Assembly (NCBI RefSeq): GCF_005405105.1 | Contig: NZ_BJDK01000036.1 | Coordinates: forward strand, 1-34,901 | Direction of reading: 5' to 3' | Length of the DNA: 34,901 nt | Source of the DNA: Lactiplantibacillus dongliensis | Lineage (GTDB): Bacteria; Bacillota; Bacilli; Lactobacillales; Lactobacillaceae | Shown here: positions 7,025-14,759 of the stretch, piece after piece | Numbering within the stretch: position 1 is the stretch's first letter | How the letters are laid out: every line of letters begins with the position of its first letter | Position numbers and translations under genes: made by a program | The notes under the pieces: generated by a model | What the model was told of the DNA's origin: nothing | Databases searched by the model: none | What the model saw: the letters and a program-made list of their open reading frames with translations, nothing else

Positions 7025-8407
7025 TTATTTAAGTGTTGACCGATGCATCCGATCATCAACGACTTTAATACTATAAAGCACAATAATCCAAATGGCAGCC
7101 GCAATCAAGGCAATCAAGGTCTCAGACTTTAAGCAGAGGACGACTGCAATGAAGCCGAGGAAAATCAAAATCAGATAATCTGAAATTGGGAAGAACGGCA
7201 TCCGAAATTGCTTCTTATCGGTTTTACCGGCTTGTTTGCGATACGCGAGATGCGCTAAAACAATCGCACCCCAGATAAAGATGAAGCAAGTCGTCGACAC
7301 ACTGGCAATCAGTGAAAAGACCTTGCCAGGCATGACTAAGTTCAGTAACACCGCAATCCCAATCACTAACGTTGAAAAACGCAACGCATTGCGTGGCACT
7401 TGACTGCTCGACAGTTGCCCCATTGAATGGGCAAACTTACCTTTTTTGCCGTAAGTCAATGAGAATAACATCCGCCCGGTACTGAACAAGGCGCTGTTAC
7501 ATGACGATGCTGCCGCGGTTAAGACGACAAAGTTGATAATGGCGGCTGCGGCGGTCACCCCTAAGTTGGTAAAGACCTGTACAAAGGGACTATGTGCCGC
7601 CGAAAAATAACGCCATGGATACATACACATTAAGAAGAACAACGACCCAACATAAAACAAAATAATTCGTAATGGAATGTTGTCAATCGCTTTAGGAATT
7701 ACTTTTTTAGGATCTTCGGTTTCAGAAGCTGTCATCCCAACCATTTCAATCCCGATAAAACTAAACAGGACCATCTGGAAAGATAAGACTAACCCTTTAA
7801 TTCCATGCGGCATAAAACCACCATAATTCACTAAATTACCTAAACTGGCATGGCCGACCGGGGTCTTCACGCTGAATACGACCATTGCAATCCCGACCAC
7901 AATCAAGGCAACAATCGCCGCAATCTTGATAATGGCGAACCAAAACTCAGTTTCCCCAAAAGCTGAGACGTTGACCGAATTTAATGCTAATAACAACAGT
8001 AAGATAATGACTCCGGGCACCCATTGTGGTAGCTTTGGGAACCAAAACTGCATATACTCACCAGCGGCGGTGATTTCAGCCATCGCAATCGTCACCCAGC
8101 AGACCCAATAGGTCCACCCGGCAACAAAACCCGTCTTTTCACCCAAATACTGACGAATAAAATCAATATATGAATGGGTATTAAGATCAGACAACAACAA
8201 CTCACCTAACGCTCGCATCAATAGGAAACACATCAAGCCGGTCACTAAATAGGCAATCAGAATGGATGGCCCGGCCAAGTGGATCGACTGTCCAGCCCCT
8301 AAAAACAGACCGGTCCCAATCGTGCCGCCAATCGCAATTAATTGCACATGCCGACTTTTTAAGCCACGTGACAATTGTTCATCTTGCGGCTGCTGACTTT
8401 CTTTCAT
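7025..8407 (-). CDS. AAT-family amino-acid permease (D-Ala/D-Ser/Gly transporter-like)
   Basis: A 460-residue, roughly 12-helix permease of the APC superfamily. The N-terminal GGTIGTGLFLGAGQ (about residues 26-39) is the backbone substrate-binding signature of helix 1. The stretches SDLNTHSYIDF, GWTYWVCW, QFWFPKLPQWVPG and INFVVLTAAASSCNS resemble E. coli CycA, so import of D-alanine, D-serine or glycine is the best guess, though substrate range in this family is hard to read. The ATG at 8407 is used: the upstream open frame has no start that fits AAGGGGAG, which lies about 11 bases before this ATG. It is monocistronic with its own promoter and terminator. Confidence 0.88.
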   Translation of the reverse strand: MKESQQPQDEQLSRGLKSRHVQLIAIGGTIGTGLFLGAGQSIHLAGPSILIAYLVTGLMCFLLMRALGELLLSDLNTHSYIDFIRQYLGEKTGFVAGWTYWVCWVTIAMAEITAAGEYMQFWFPKLPQWVPGVIILLLLLALNSVNVSAFGETEFWFAIIKIAAIVALIVVGIAMVVFSVKTPVGHASLGNLVNYGGFMPHGIKGLVLSFQMVLFSFIGIEMVGMTASETEDPKKVIPKAIDNIPLRIILFYVGSLFFLMCMYPWRYFSAAHSPFVQVFTNLGVTAAAAIINFVVLTAAASSCNSALFSTGRMLFSLTYGKKGKFAHSMGQLSSSQVPRNALRFSTLVIGIAVLLNLVMPGKVFSLIASVSTTCFIFIWGAIVLAHLAYRKQAGKTDKKQFRMPFFPISDYLILIFLGFIAVVLCLKSETLIALIAAAIWIIVLYSIKVVDDRMHRSTLK

Positions 8408-8432
8408 AGTTAAGCACACTCCCCTTGACCTT

Positions 8433-8461
8433 ATTATACCGGTGCTTTTAACGGCATTCAA
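8433..8461 (-). promoter_or_regulatory. Promoter of the amino-acid permease
   Basis: On the minus strand TTGAAT (8456-8461), a 17-bp spacer and a consensus TATAAT (8433-8438), about 26 bases before the ATG. It lies inside the spuriously extended reading frame, which supports the shorter start. Confidence 0.75.
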
Positions 8462-8661
8462 AAGGGGACACATTAGACTTTTAACCATTTTGGTATAGGC
8501 CAATGCGTATTGAACTGGTTGAACGTCAACTGCCGCAAGCGCTGTCAATAGCTAACTAGTAGGAGTTAACCCCAAACGGCTAAAATGTCAATTAACTAAC
8601 CAATTAACATGAGTAATGTGAAACTAAAGCACATTAAGATGAATAACTTTCAGGTGGTTAC
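8462..8661. other. Intergenic region, no gene seen
   Basis: This 200-bp stretch between the permease promoter and the ackA terminator has no supported ORF. It contains AT-rich direct copies of CAATTAAC (near 8588 and 8602) that could be upstream promoter sequence; nothing further is supported. Confidence 0.5.
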
Positions 8662-8697
8662 AAAAAACGCATCTAACAGTTGCCTGCTAAATACGTT
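8662..8697 (-). terminator. Rho-independent terminator of ackA
   Basis: On the minus strand a 14-bp stem (AACGTATTTAGCAG with CTGTTAGATGCGTT, including GU pairs), loop GCAA, then TTTTTT. One of the strongest terminators in the window. Confidence 0.92.
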
Positions 8698-8706
8698 TTA
8701 TTTGAA

Positions 8707-9909
8707 CTATTTAGACTGATCTGGATGGCCAATTCGTTCAACATCACGCGCAATCATTAACTCTTCATCAGTCGGAATCAGGACAATCCGAGTAGTCGCA
8801 TCGGCGGCACTCAAGTCCCGTTCGACCCCGCTGACTTGGTTCTTATGAGGATCAAGCTTGACCCCAAAGTAACCTAGATGATCCGCAATCCGTTGCCGCA
8901 TCTTGGCATCCCGTTCACCAATCCCGGCGGTAATGACAATCGCATCGACCCCTTGCATTTCAGCAATATAAGCCCCAATATACTTAACAATCCGATTGAC
9001 AAAAATATCGATTGCTAGCTGGGCTTGTGGATCTTGGTCACACCGCGCTTCTAACTCTTCCATGTCCGCAGAACCCGCAATCCCGAGTAACCCCGACTTC
9101 GTGTTTAGGATCTTCAACATGGCATCGGGATCCGTAATATTCAGCTTTTGCATGAGATAAGCTACTAACGACGGGTCAACATCTCCCGAACGCGTCGCCA
9201 TCGTAATCCCAGCTAAAGGGGTAAAGCCCATTGATGTATCCAAACTTTGACCATTTTGAATAGCCGTAATCGAACTCCCAGCGCCTAAATGCACTGTAAT
9301 CAGCTTTAAATCGGCTAACGGCCGGCCTAATAACTTAGCTGCTCGGCTTGCAACATAGCGATGGCTGGTCCCATGAGCCCCAAACTTTCGCGCCCCAAAC
9401 TTTTGATAATATTCATACGGTAACGAATACAGATAGTTCACTTTCGGCATACTCGTATGAAAGGACGTGTCAAACACTGCAACCGCCGGCACATGTGGGA
9501 GAATCTTTTTAAAGGCCCGAATGCCAACTGCATTTGCCGGATTGTGTAAGGGCGCATATTCAGCTAAGTCTTCAATCTTTTGCAAGACGGCATCCGTAAT
9601 CAATACGGAATCTTTAAAGACTTCACCACCAGCAACCACTCGATGACCAACTCCCGTGATTTCATCATAAGTTGCAATAATATGCAGCTTGATTAGCTCA
9701 TCAAGAATAATGTTCACCGCCGTTTGATGATCCGGCACGACTTCGCGTTCTTGATACTTGTGATCCAAACCATACCGAATATGCACCGGTGACTCATCAA
9801 ATCCGATGCGTTCAACTGCACCACTGGCAATTACTTGTTCCTGCGGCATTTCAAACAACTTAAACTTTAACGTGGAACTACCCGCATTAATCGCAATCGT
9901 CTTCCCCAA
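8707..9909 (-). CDS. ackA: Acetate kinase
   Basis: A 400-residue acetate kinase, interconverting acetyl phosphate plus ADP with acetate plus ATP, the ATP-yielding last step of the phosphoketolase and acetate branches. Visible marks: NAGSSTLKFKLF (residues 8-19), GHRVVAGGE (about 87-95), the catalytic-Asp region FDTSFH, HLGAGSS in the ATP site, and a C-terminal TAGIGERD loop. The start is TTG with AAGGAG 9 bases upstream; no closer ATG preserves the NAGSS motif. It lies 13 bases after ytxK, with which it shares the promoter at 10970-10998. Lactobacilli often carry several ackA paralogues; which one this is cannot be told here. Confidence 0.97.
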   Translation of the reverse strand: MGKTIAINAGSSTLKFKLFEMPQEQVIASGAVERIGFDESPVHIRYGLDHKYQEREVVPDHQTAVNIILDELIKLHIIATYDEITGVGHRVVAGGEVFKDSVLITDAVLQKIEDLAEYAPLHNPANAVGIRAFKKILPHVPAVAVFDTSFHTSMPKVNYLYSLPYEYYQKFGARKFGAHGTSHRYVASRAAKLLGRPLADLKLITVHLGAGSSITAIQNGQSLDTSMGFTPLAGITMATRSGDVDPSLVAYLMQKLNITDPDAMLKILNTKSGLLGIAGSADMEELEARCDQDPQAQLAIDIFVNRIVKYIGAYIAEMQGVDAIVITAGIGERDAKMRQRIADHLGYFGVKLDPHKNQVSGVERDLSAADATTRIVLIPTDEELMIARDVERIGHPDQSK

Positions 9910-9922
9910 ATCGACTCACTCC

Positions 9923-10942
9923 TTAACGACTAATATTTTGACCAACCCAGTCGTCAATCTGGGCAGTAAAGGCTTCAAACGCGCGGGTATCTTCAAATGA
10001 TGGGAACTCACCTAATAAGACTTTGCCGGCCTGTTTGGCTTTGGCTCCCCGTTTTTGTAAGACGACTACCGACTTACGCGACTTTTCGTCTAAGAACAGA
10101 TTTGTTGGCAAATTTAATAAACCTTGTAAATAGGCCGCCGAACTCATCCATTTAAGGAGACCTTGTGCTTCTTGTGACTGGAAAATGTTCGTTGGAACTA
10201 AGAAGACCCCCCAACCACCAGGTTGCAATTGCGACATCGCACGTTCCATCATCAAATGGTGCACGTAAGAATGACCATTGGTTGCTTTGGTCTTAAAGTC
10301 TTGTACCCGTTCGTCTAATGGATAATAGCCCACGGGTAAATCACCAATCGCAATTTCAGTCTTCGGCATCACTAATGGATCAATACCATCCTGATGGAAT
10401 AGTTCCACTTTTGATTGTTGCAAATCCATACTCATAGCCGCAATGGCCAATTGGTTATCATCGTTATCAACCCCGTAGCCTTGGATCGTGGCTTTTCGAG
10501 TTGGTTGTAGCTGATTCATGACCGTCGTTAACAGGTTCCCGGTACCAACCGCAATATCTAAAATAGATAATTTGTCGTTGGGACCAACTAACTTCGCAAT
10601 TAAGTAAGCTGTCAATAACCCGATTGAATCTGGCGTCATCTGATGATTAGGATCCACGCGATCACTATGAATCGCTTTTAAAAGTGCTAATTGAATGGCT
10701 CGACGAATCGTTTCTGCATCTAATTGGCTCAATTGAACCGATGCATACAATTTCGTTAGTTCAGCCACATGTTCAGCATCCGGTTGGCCGGCTTCGACCT
10801 GCACCGTCTGCCCCAATAAGTTATCACCAGTTTCGATCAACGCATCGACGTAGGAAACTGATAGTTGTTGCATTAAAATTGTCACTGATTGATCTAAGAC
10901 TTTATATAAAGCCTCAGTTTCTGATTGTGCCAGAATTCTCAC
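9923..10942 (-). CDS. Class I SAM-dependent methyltransferase, YtxK family
   Basis: A 339-residue protein related to N6-adenine DNA methylases. The SAM-binding motif I is LDIAVGTGNLL (about residues 145-155), and the catalytic-type motif reads DLPVGYYP (about 197-204) in place of NPPY. No target-recognition partner is present; its real substrate is unknown. The family is conserved between comG and ackA in Bacilli, as here. Start uncertain: the GTG at 10942 directly adjoins GAAGAGG, too close for a usual ribosome site. ATT or CTG codons 3 and 4 lie 5-8 bases after GAGG and could be the true start. The next ATG is 23 codons in. Confidence 0.88.
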   Translation of the reverse strand: MRILAQSETEALYKVLDQSVTILMQQLSVSYVDALIETGDNLLGQTVQVEAGQPDAEHVAELTKLYASVQLSQLDAETIRRAIQLALLKAIHSDRVDPNHQMTPDSIGLLTAYLIAKLVGPNDKLSILDIAVGTGNLLTTVMNQLQPTRKATIQGYGVDNDDNQLAIAAMSMDLQQSKVELFHQDGIDPLVMPKTEIAIGDLPVGYYPLDERVQDFKTKATNGHSYVHHLMMERAMSQLQPGGWGVFLVPTNIFQSQEAQGLLKWMSSAAYLQGLLNLPTNLFLDEKSRKSVVVLQKRGAKAKQAGKVLLGEFPSFEDTRAFEAFTAQIDDWVGQNISR

Positions 10943-10969
10943 CTCTTCGAAAATACTTGATACGCACTT

Positions 10970-10998
10970 ATCTTACCGATTTTCAGCCGCTAATTCAA
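10970..10998 (-). promoter_or_regulatory. Promoter of ytxK-ackA
   Basis: On the minus strand TTGAAT (10993-10998), a 17-bp spacer and TAAGAT (10970-10975). The -35 overlaps the last codons of comGG. It gives ytxK-ackA vegetative expression independent of the competence operon upstream. Confidence 0.65.
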
Positions 10999-11247
10999 GC
11001 TGGAGCCCCGGTGACGTGCGGAAGCGTTCTCTTTTTGCGTAGATGTTGTTCTAGCTTTTGACCGCGTCGATTGCACTGACTTTGTGTGCTTTTGCACAGT
11101 TAACTTAGTTGGGTGACGATAGTCATTGATCAATGCTTGATAGACTTGTTGACGTTGCACGTAGTTGAGATAACGATAAGTCTCAAACGCACTAAAGATT
11201 AAGACAAAACTTAAGACTGATAATAAAACCGTACCGCGATGCTTCAT
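10990..11247 (-). CDS. comGG: ComGG-position competence protein
   Basis: A short 85-residue protein with one N-terminal membrane helix (about residues 7-24) and a basic Ser/Thr-rich tail. Sequence similarity to B. subtilis ComGG is not obvious; the assignment rests on position as the seventh gene of the operon, the single N-terminal helix, and the 4-base ATGA overlap with comGF. ComGG is a minor component of the competence pseudopilus. It is shorter than the roughly 120 residues of B. subtilis. AAAGGTGG lies 7 bases before the ATG. Confidence 0.75.
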   Translation of the reverse strand: MKHRGTVLLSVLSFVLIFSAFETYRYLNYVQRQQVYQALINDYRHPTKLTVQKHTKSVQSTRSKARTTSTQKENASARHRGSSLN

Positions 11248-11654
11248 TTTTCAGCCACCTTTGGAAGTAGAAGTCGGGACTTGAAAGTTTGGCCTTTTAG
11301 GGTGGTGACGGATAGATGCAGATCATCATCTAATTTAAACGATTTGACATTTGGCATTAAGACGATGAAACCGCGTGAATTGCTCTTCAGTCGTAGATCA
11401 TTCTTATCCAATACTAGATTAAATGCCTTCATTCTTGGCGAGTAAAACATTTGGTCGCTACTTTTAAACGAAAATCCATGTGCTGGATTTTCTAATTCAT
11501 GCAACATCAAGTACCATTCCACTTCTGGAGCAGCTTGTTTAGAATTATTCCTAATACTGTGTTCACCTTGAAAGATTACGCCACCTATGATGAGTAAAAT
11601 GCTCAGCGAAACAACGACTTCAATCATCGTAAATCCTAGTGTTTTATTTTCCAT
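11244..11654 (-). CDS. comGF: ComGF-like competence pseudopilin
   Basis: A 136-residue type IV pilin-like protein. The leader has the prepilin processing site Gly7-Phe8 followed by TMIE (Glu12, position +5 of the mature protein) and a hydrophobic helix (about residues 9-27). The C-terminal part is a beta-rich domain. It is a minor pseudopilin of the DNA-uptake apparatus, cleaved by ComC. The start overlaps comGE by 11 bases and the ribosome site is weak, consistent with coupled translation. Confidence 0.85.
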   Translation of the reverse strand: MENKTLGFTMIEVVVSLSILLIIGGVIFQGEHSIRNNSKQAAPEVEWYLMLHELENPAHGFSFKSSDQMFYSPRMKAFNLVLDKNDLRLKSNSRGFIVLMPNVKSFKLDDDLHLSVTTLKGQTFKSRLLLPKVAEK

Positions 11655-11865
11655 CCTGCATGACCACTTTTACCGTATCTCCCTTTAACTGAATACTTTC
11701 ATAATGTTCTCTGGCCATTTGAATCTTAAGCAAAGACGCCTGTTCACGCTGTTGCATCATATATTCAGTACCACCCCACAAAACAATCGAGCTGGTCAAA
11801 ATTGTTAATGCCACCACGATTTCAGCCATGATAAAACCTGAATGCCGTTTACTCAATCGTAACAT
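11644..11865 (-). CDS. comGE: ComGE-like competence pseudopilin
   Basis: A 73-residue short pilin-like protein. A basic leader ends at Gly10, followed by FIMAE with the +5 glutamate (Glu15) and a hydrophobic helix. It is identified as ComGE by operon position and prepilin motif. GGGGAG precedes the ATG by 6-7 bases, and the start overlaps comGD by 17 bases. The ORF is shorter than B. subtilis ComGE (about 115 residues), as is common in lactobacilli. Confidence 0.82.
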   Translation of the reverse strand: MLRLSKRHSGFIMAEIVVALTILTSSIVLWGGTEYMMQQREQASLLKIQMAREHYESIQLKGDTVKVVMQDGK

Positions 11866-12349
11866 GGTAAGCTCCCCATCCCATTTGCGTCGTTATTTTG
11901 ACCGTTTTCTTAGTCAACTCCGAGTAAATTTTAAAAGTGGTTAACGACGGATGCCCAGTTTTACTAATATAAATCCGATTTAAATATTTGCCATCAATTT
12001 TAGGCCGTTGGACAAATTTTAATGTTGGCGGCAATTTAACTGGCGTTTTAATTGCCTCAGATGGTTTCTGTGGATTAAAACGATGAAACTCAATTTGCTG
12101 TGGCTGATTATCAGTTGTATAAAAGATAACCGAACGGGCCTTCTGCTGCGAACTTGCCATATAGATATTCTGCTTCCACAACGTATTCAACCGTTCCCAA
12201 AATAATTGTTCATTATTAACTTGCTGCTGACGTGATGGAAACTGATACATACCGATAAGCAGTAGTGACCCTAACAGACTCATCACAATTGTTGTCTCTA
12301 ACAATGTAAAACCTAGCCTGCAACTATCCCTTTGACCCAGTAATTTCAT
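11849..12349 (-). CDS. comGD: ComGD-like competence pseudopilin
   Basis: A 166-residue pseudopilin with a prepilin site at Gly13-Phe14 (GFTLLE, +5 Glu18), a hydrophobic helix over about residues 14-33 and a globular, basic C-terminal part. It is exported and processed by prepilin peptidase, which is not in this window. The ATG has AAAGGA about 8 bases upstream and overlaps the 3' end of comGC by 26 bases. Confidence 0.88.
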   Translation of the reverse strand: MKLLGQRDSCRLGFTLLETTIVMSLLGSLLLIGMYQFPSRQQQVNNEQLFWERLNTLWKQNIYMASSQQKARSVIFYTTDNQPQQIEFHRFNPQKPSEAIKTPVKLPPTLKFVQRPKIDGKYLNRIYISKTGHPSLTTFKIYSELTKKTVKITTQMGWGAYHVTIE

Positions 12350-12680
12350 TTCCTGAATCCTTTGGTAATTTAATTGTCGTTTCGGCTTGTTTCTTTTGTC
12401 TATCAGTTAAATAATCATCCTTTTTCAAATTTTCATAATTAACCGATTTATCAGTAACCTTAACATTATGATCATTTGCGTACATTGCTGCTTGATTCTT
12501 GACAACCGTTTCTAATGCCTCATGCTGCTGTACACCCGCCTTTTCTCGTTGATTATTCAAGTTCGGTACAATAATCAACATCAACAATGCAATGATTGCT
12601 AGAACGATCACCATTTCGATTAAAGTAAATCCTTTTTGTGGTGCCACACTCTTCCGCATAACCTTTTTTAATGTCATCAT
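12324..12680 (-). CDS. comGC: ComGC major competence pseudopilin
   Basis: A 118-residue major pseudopilin. The basic leader ends in QKG, with cleavage expected between Gly17 and Phe18, then FTLIEMVIVLAII with the conserved +5 glutamate (Glu22). A short soluble domain follows, with residues 46-75 resembling other ComGC proteins (AGVQQHEALETVVKNQAAMY). ComGC polymerises into the fibre that crosses the wall during transformation. Two adjacent ATGs are possible (12680 or 12677); the second has better spacing from AGG. It overlaps comGB's stop codon. Confidence 0.93.
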   Translation of the reverse strand: MMTLKKVMRKSVAPQKGFTLIEMVIVLAIIALLMLIIVPNLNNQREKAGVQQHEALETVVKNQAAMYANDHNVKVTDKSVNYENLKKDDYLTDRQKKQAETTIKLPKDSGNEITGSKG

Positions 12681-13726
12681 TTTCCTAATTCCCCCATTGA
12701 GTTGTACATCGGTAATAAGATGTTTAAATACGTGCCAACGATTACAACGGCAATCACCATAAACATTAATGGCTGAATCCAGCTAATGAGCCGGTTCAAA
12801 TCCCGGACAAGCCGATCATATTGCAACGTTGCAAAATAAATCAATTCTTTACTAAGTTGTTCTGGTGGACTTTCTTTACCAACCAATACGGCCAATTCGT
12901 CTGGCAACAGTCGATCACCATGAATAATCGTGGTTAACGATTGGCCAGCTAATAAGGCTTTTTCAACTGCCGTACCTTGTTGCTGCAACAACGACTGACT
13001 TTTAAATTGCCGACTCACTTCACAAATCGCCCGCAATCCCAGTCCCCCTGACAACAACATTCCCGCATTCAAAGCCAAGTAATAGCCGCAATAGGTCCGA
13101 ATTAATGAACCGACTAGTGGCCAGCGAGCTAATTGCTGGTAACGAGCGCGGACTGGGAGCCGTTTGAGCTGACCAATGACTAATAGTGCCGTCAACCCGC
13201 CAATGCTCGCTAAGCTACCTAAAATTAGCTGCCAAGACAAGGCGCTTGCTGGCGCGTTGAGTGCTTGATCAAAATTCGGTAGAATTGCCGTCTTAACCAC
13301 GGCCAAAGTCCCAACTAATAACGCCAACAATACTAACGGGTATTGCAGTAATCGGCGAATCTGTTGCTGTTGTGCAGCTTTCGTTCGCATTAACCGCCCG
13401 GCCTGAATAAGCGTCGACACTAATTCACCATGCTGCTCCGCGATTAATAACTGGTAGTATAAATCCACTGCGATATAATCCTGTAGGGCAGTGGCCAAAT
13501 CCTCGCCACATTCTAACTGGGTAATTGCCACCCGTAAGCCGGCATACTGTCGTCCTTGGACATCCACAACAAAGCCCATTGCGGCTCGCAACGAAAACCC
13601 ATTTGTAATCAGATCGGCTAACGTTTCGAATAGACCGGCTTGCACCTTAACTGATAAACGTTTAGTCCCCCGTAAGCTGTTGGGCCACGGTCGCGTCGAG
13701 GTGGCCGCTTGTGACGTGTGCTTCAA
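12677..13726 (-). CDS. comGB: ComGB competence inner-membrane platform protein
   Basis: A 349-residue GspF/PilC-type platform protein with two T2SSF domains (about residues 30-150 and 225-345) and three membrane helices (about 125-148, 165-185 and 320-342). It anchors pseudopilus assembly and couples it to the ATPase ComGA. The TTG start at 13726 is supported by GGAGG 7 bases upstream, which places a 65-base overlap with the end of comGA; translation is probably coupled. Confidence 0.92.
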   Translation of the reverse strand: MKHTSQAATSTRPWPNSLRGTKRLSVKVQAGLFETLADLITNGFSLRAAMGFVVDVQGRQYAGLRVAITQLECGEDLATALQDYIAVDLYYQLLIAEQHGELVSTLIQAGRLMRTKAAQQQQIRRLLQYPLVLLALLVGTLAVVKTAILPNFDQALNAPASALSWQLILGSLASIGGLTALLVIGQLKRLPVRARYQQLARWPLVGSLIRTYCGYYLALNAGMLLSGGLGLRAICEVSRQFKSQSLLQQQGTAVEKALLAGQSLTTIIHGDRLLPDELAVLVGKESPPEQLSKELIYFATLQYDRLVRDLNRLISWIQPLMFMVIAVVIVGTYLNILLPMYNSMGELGK

Positions 13727-14642
13727 TTAATCGCCTCCATTCCGCGGTCATCAATTGACCAGTTTTGGCCATCGACAACTGAGTCAAATCCGTTACGATA
13801 TCAAATATCGTCGCTTGCGTCCCATCTGTTAATGGTAACAACCGCTGATACGTGACCGTTGCTAGTGCCTGTAACAAGGTACCCCGATCAACGCCTAATT
13901 GTTCTAACCGTGGTAACACCCCATAGACACCCCGCGCATGCAAAGTGCTCAACACTAAATGTCCGCTCAAAGCAGCTTGAACCGCAATCTGCGCGGTCTC
14001 TGCATCCCGAATTTCACCAATAATAAAGACTTCCGGGTGATGTCGTAAACCGACCTTCAACAAATCGGCATATGTCATCTGGGCGGCCGGATTCACTTGT
14101 AACTGTAAAAATTGGGGCTCGTAGATTTCGACCGGATCTTCAATCGTCATCACCACTTTTTGACCACCATATTCGCGCACTAAATCATACATGGTCGTGG
14201 TCTTCCCTGACCCCATTGGTCCCGAAAAAATAATTAACCCACTTTGCTGCAATTGATGCTGTAAAATAGTCCGTTGATTTGGAACTAAATACTGTAGATT
14301 CACCGGGTCATCCGGATAGAGCAATCTTAAAACTAAGGACTCACGACCTAGAAAATCACCCACGGTTGAAATGCGCATATTAAGGACGGACTGCGCAACG
14401 GTCATCGTCATCGCACCAAGTTGTGGGCGGCGATGGTCACTGATGGCCATATTGCTGCGATACTTAATGTGATTGATCAGCTGCTGGCCGCGGTCGACTT
14501 CCAAAGTCATTAGCGTTGTCAATTGACCAGTAGCTTGAATTAAAACTTGATAGGCTTCCGCAGTCGGCAACCAATAGATATCACTAGCTTGTTGATCGAC
14601 TGCGGCCTGAATGATGGTACTTAACTGGACTTCAACTGACAC
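13662..14642 (-). CDS. comGA: ComGA competence traffic ATPase
   Basis: A 326-residue GspE/PilB-type ATPase powering pseudopilus assembly. Walker A is GPMGSGKTT (about residues 141-149), the Asp box is TIEDPVE (about 164-170), Walker B is FIIGEIRD (about 200-207), and the His box LVLSTLHARG follows at about 225-234. The start is GTG with AAAGGAG 8 bases upstream. It heads a seven-gene operon whose members overlap throughout. No sigma-A promoter is seen, but a weak ComX-type box is (14666-14673). Confidence 0.95.
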   Translation of the reverse strand: MSVEVQLSTIIQAAVDQQASDIYWLPTAEAYQVLIQATGQLTTLMTLEVDRGQQLINHIKYRSNMAISDHRRPQLGAMTMTVAQSVLNMRISTVGDFLGRESLVLRLLYPDDPVNLQYLVPNQRTILQHQLQQSGLIIFSGPMGSGKTTTMYDLVREYGGQKVVMTIEDPVEIYEPQFLQLQVNPAAQMTYADLLKVGLRHHPEVFIIGEIRDAETAQIAVQAALSGHLVLSTLHARGVYGVLPRLEQLGVDRGTLLQALATVTYQRLLPLTDGTQATIFDIVTDLTQLSMAKTGQLMTAEWRRLIEAHVTSGHLDATVAQQLTGD

Positions 14643-14665
14643 TTAACTCGCTCCTTTCACTACCA

Positions 14666-14673
14666 ACTCCGTA
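14666..14673 (-). promoter_or_regulatory. Possible ComX (cin) box of the comG operon
   Basis: On the minus strand TACGGAGT lies 23 bases before the GTG of comGA, a partial match to the late-competence box TACGAATA. No sigma-A -35/-10 pair is seen in the 50 bases between the rbsK terminator and comGA. The match is weak. Confidence 0.3.
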
Positions 14674-14692
14674 AAACCCCCTTTTTCCAATT

Positions 14693-14734
14693 AAAAAAAA
14701 CGAGCAAGTTAAAAATTAATTTAACTCACTCGTT
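14693..14734 (-). terminator. Rho-independent terminator of rbsK
   Basis: On the minus strand AACGAG-TG-AGTTAA pairs with TTAACT-TG-CTCGTT and is followed by eight T. It stops ribokinase transcripts before comGA. Confidence 0.85.
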
Positions 14735-14759
14735 CACAGTTTTTATTTAAATTTACGTC

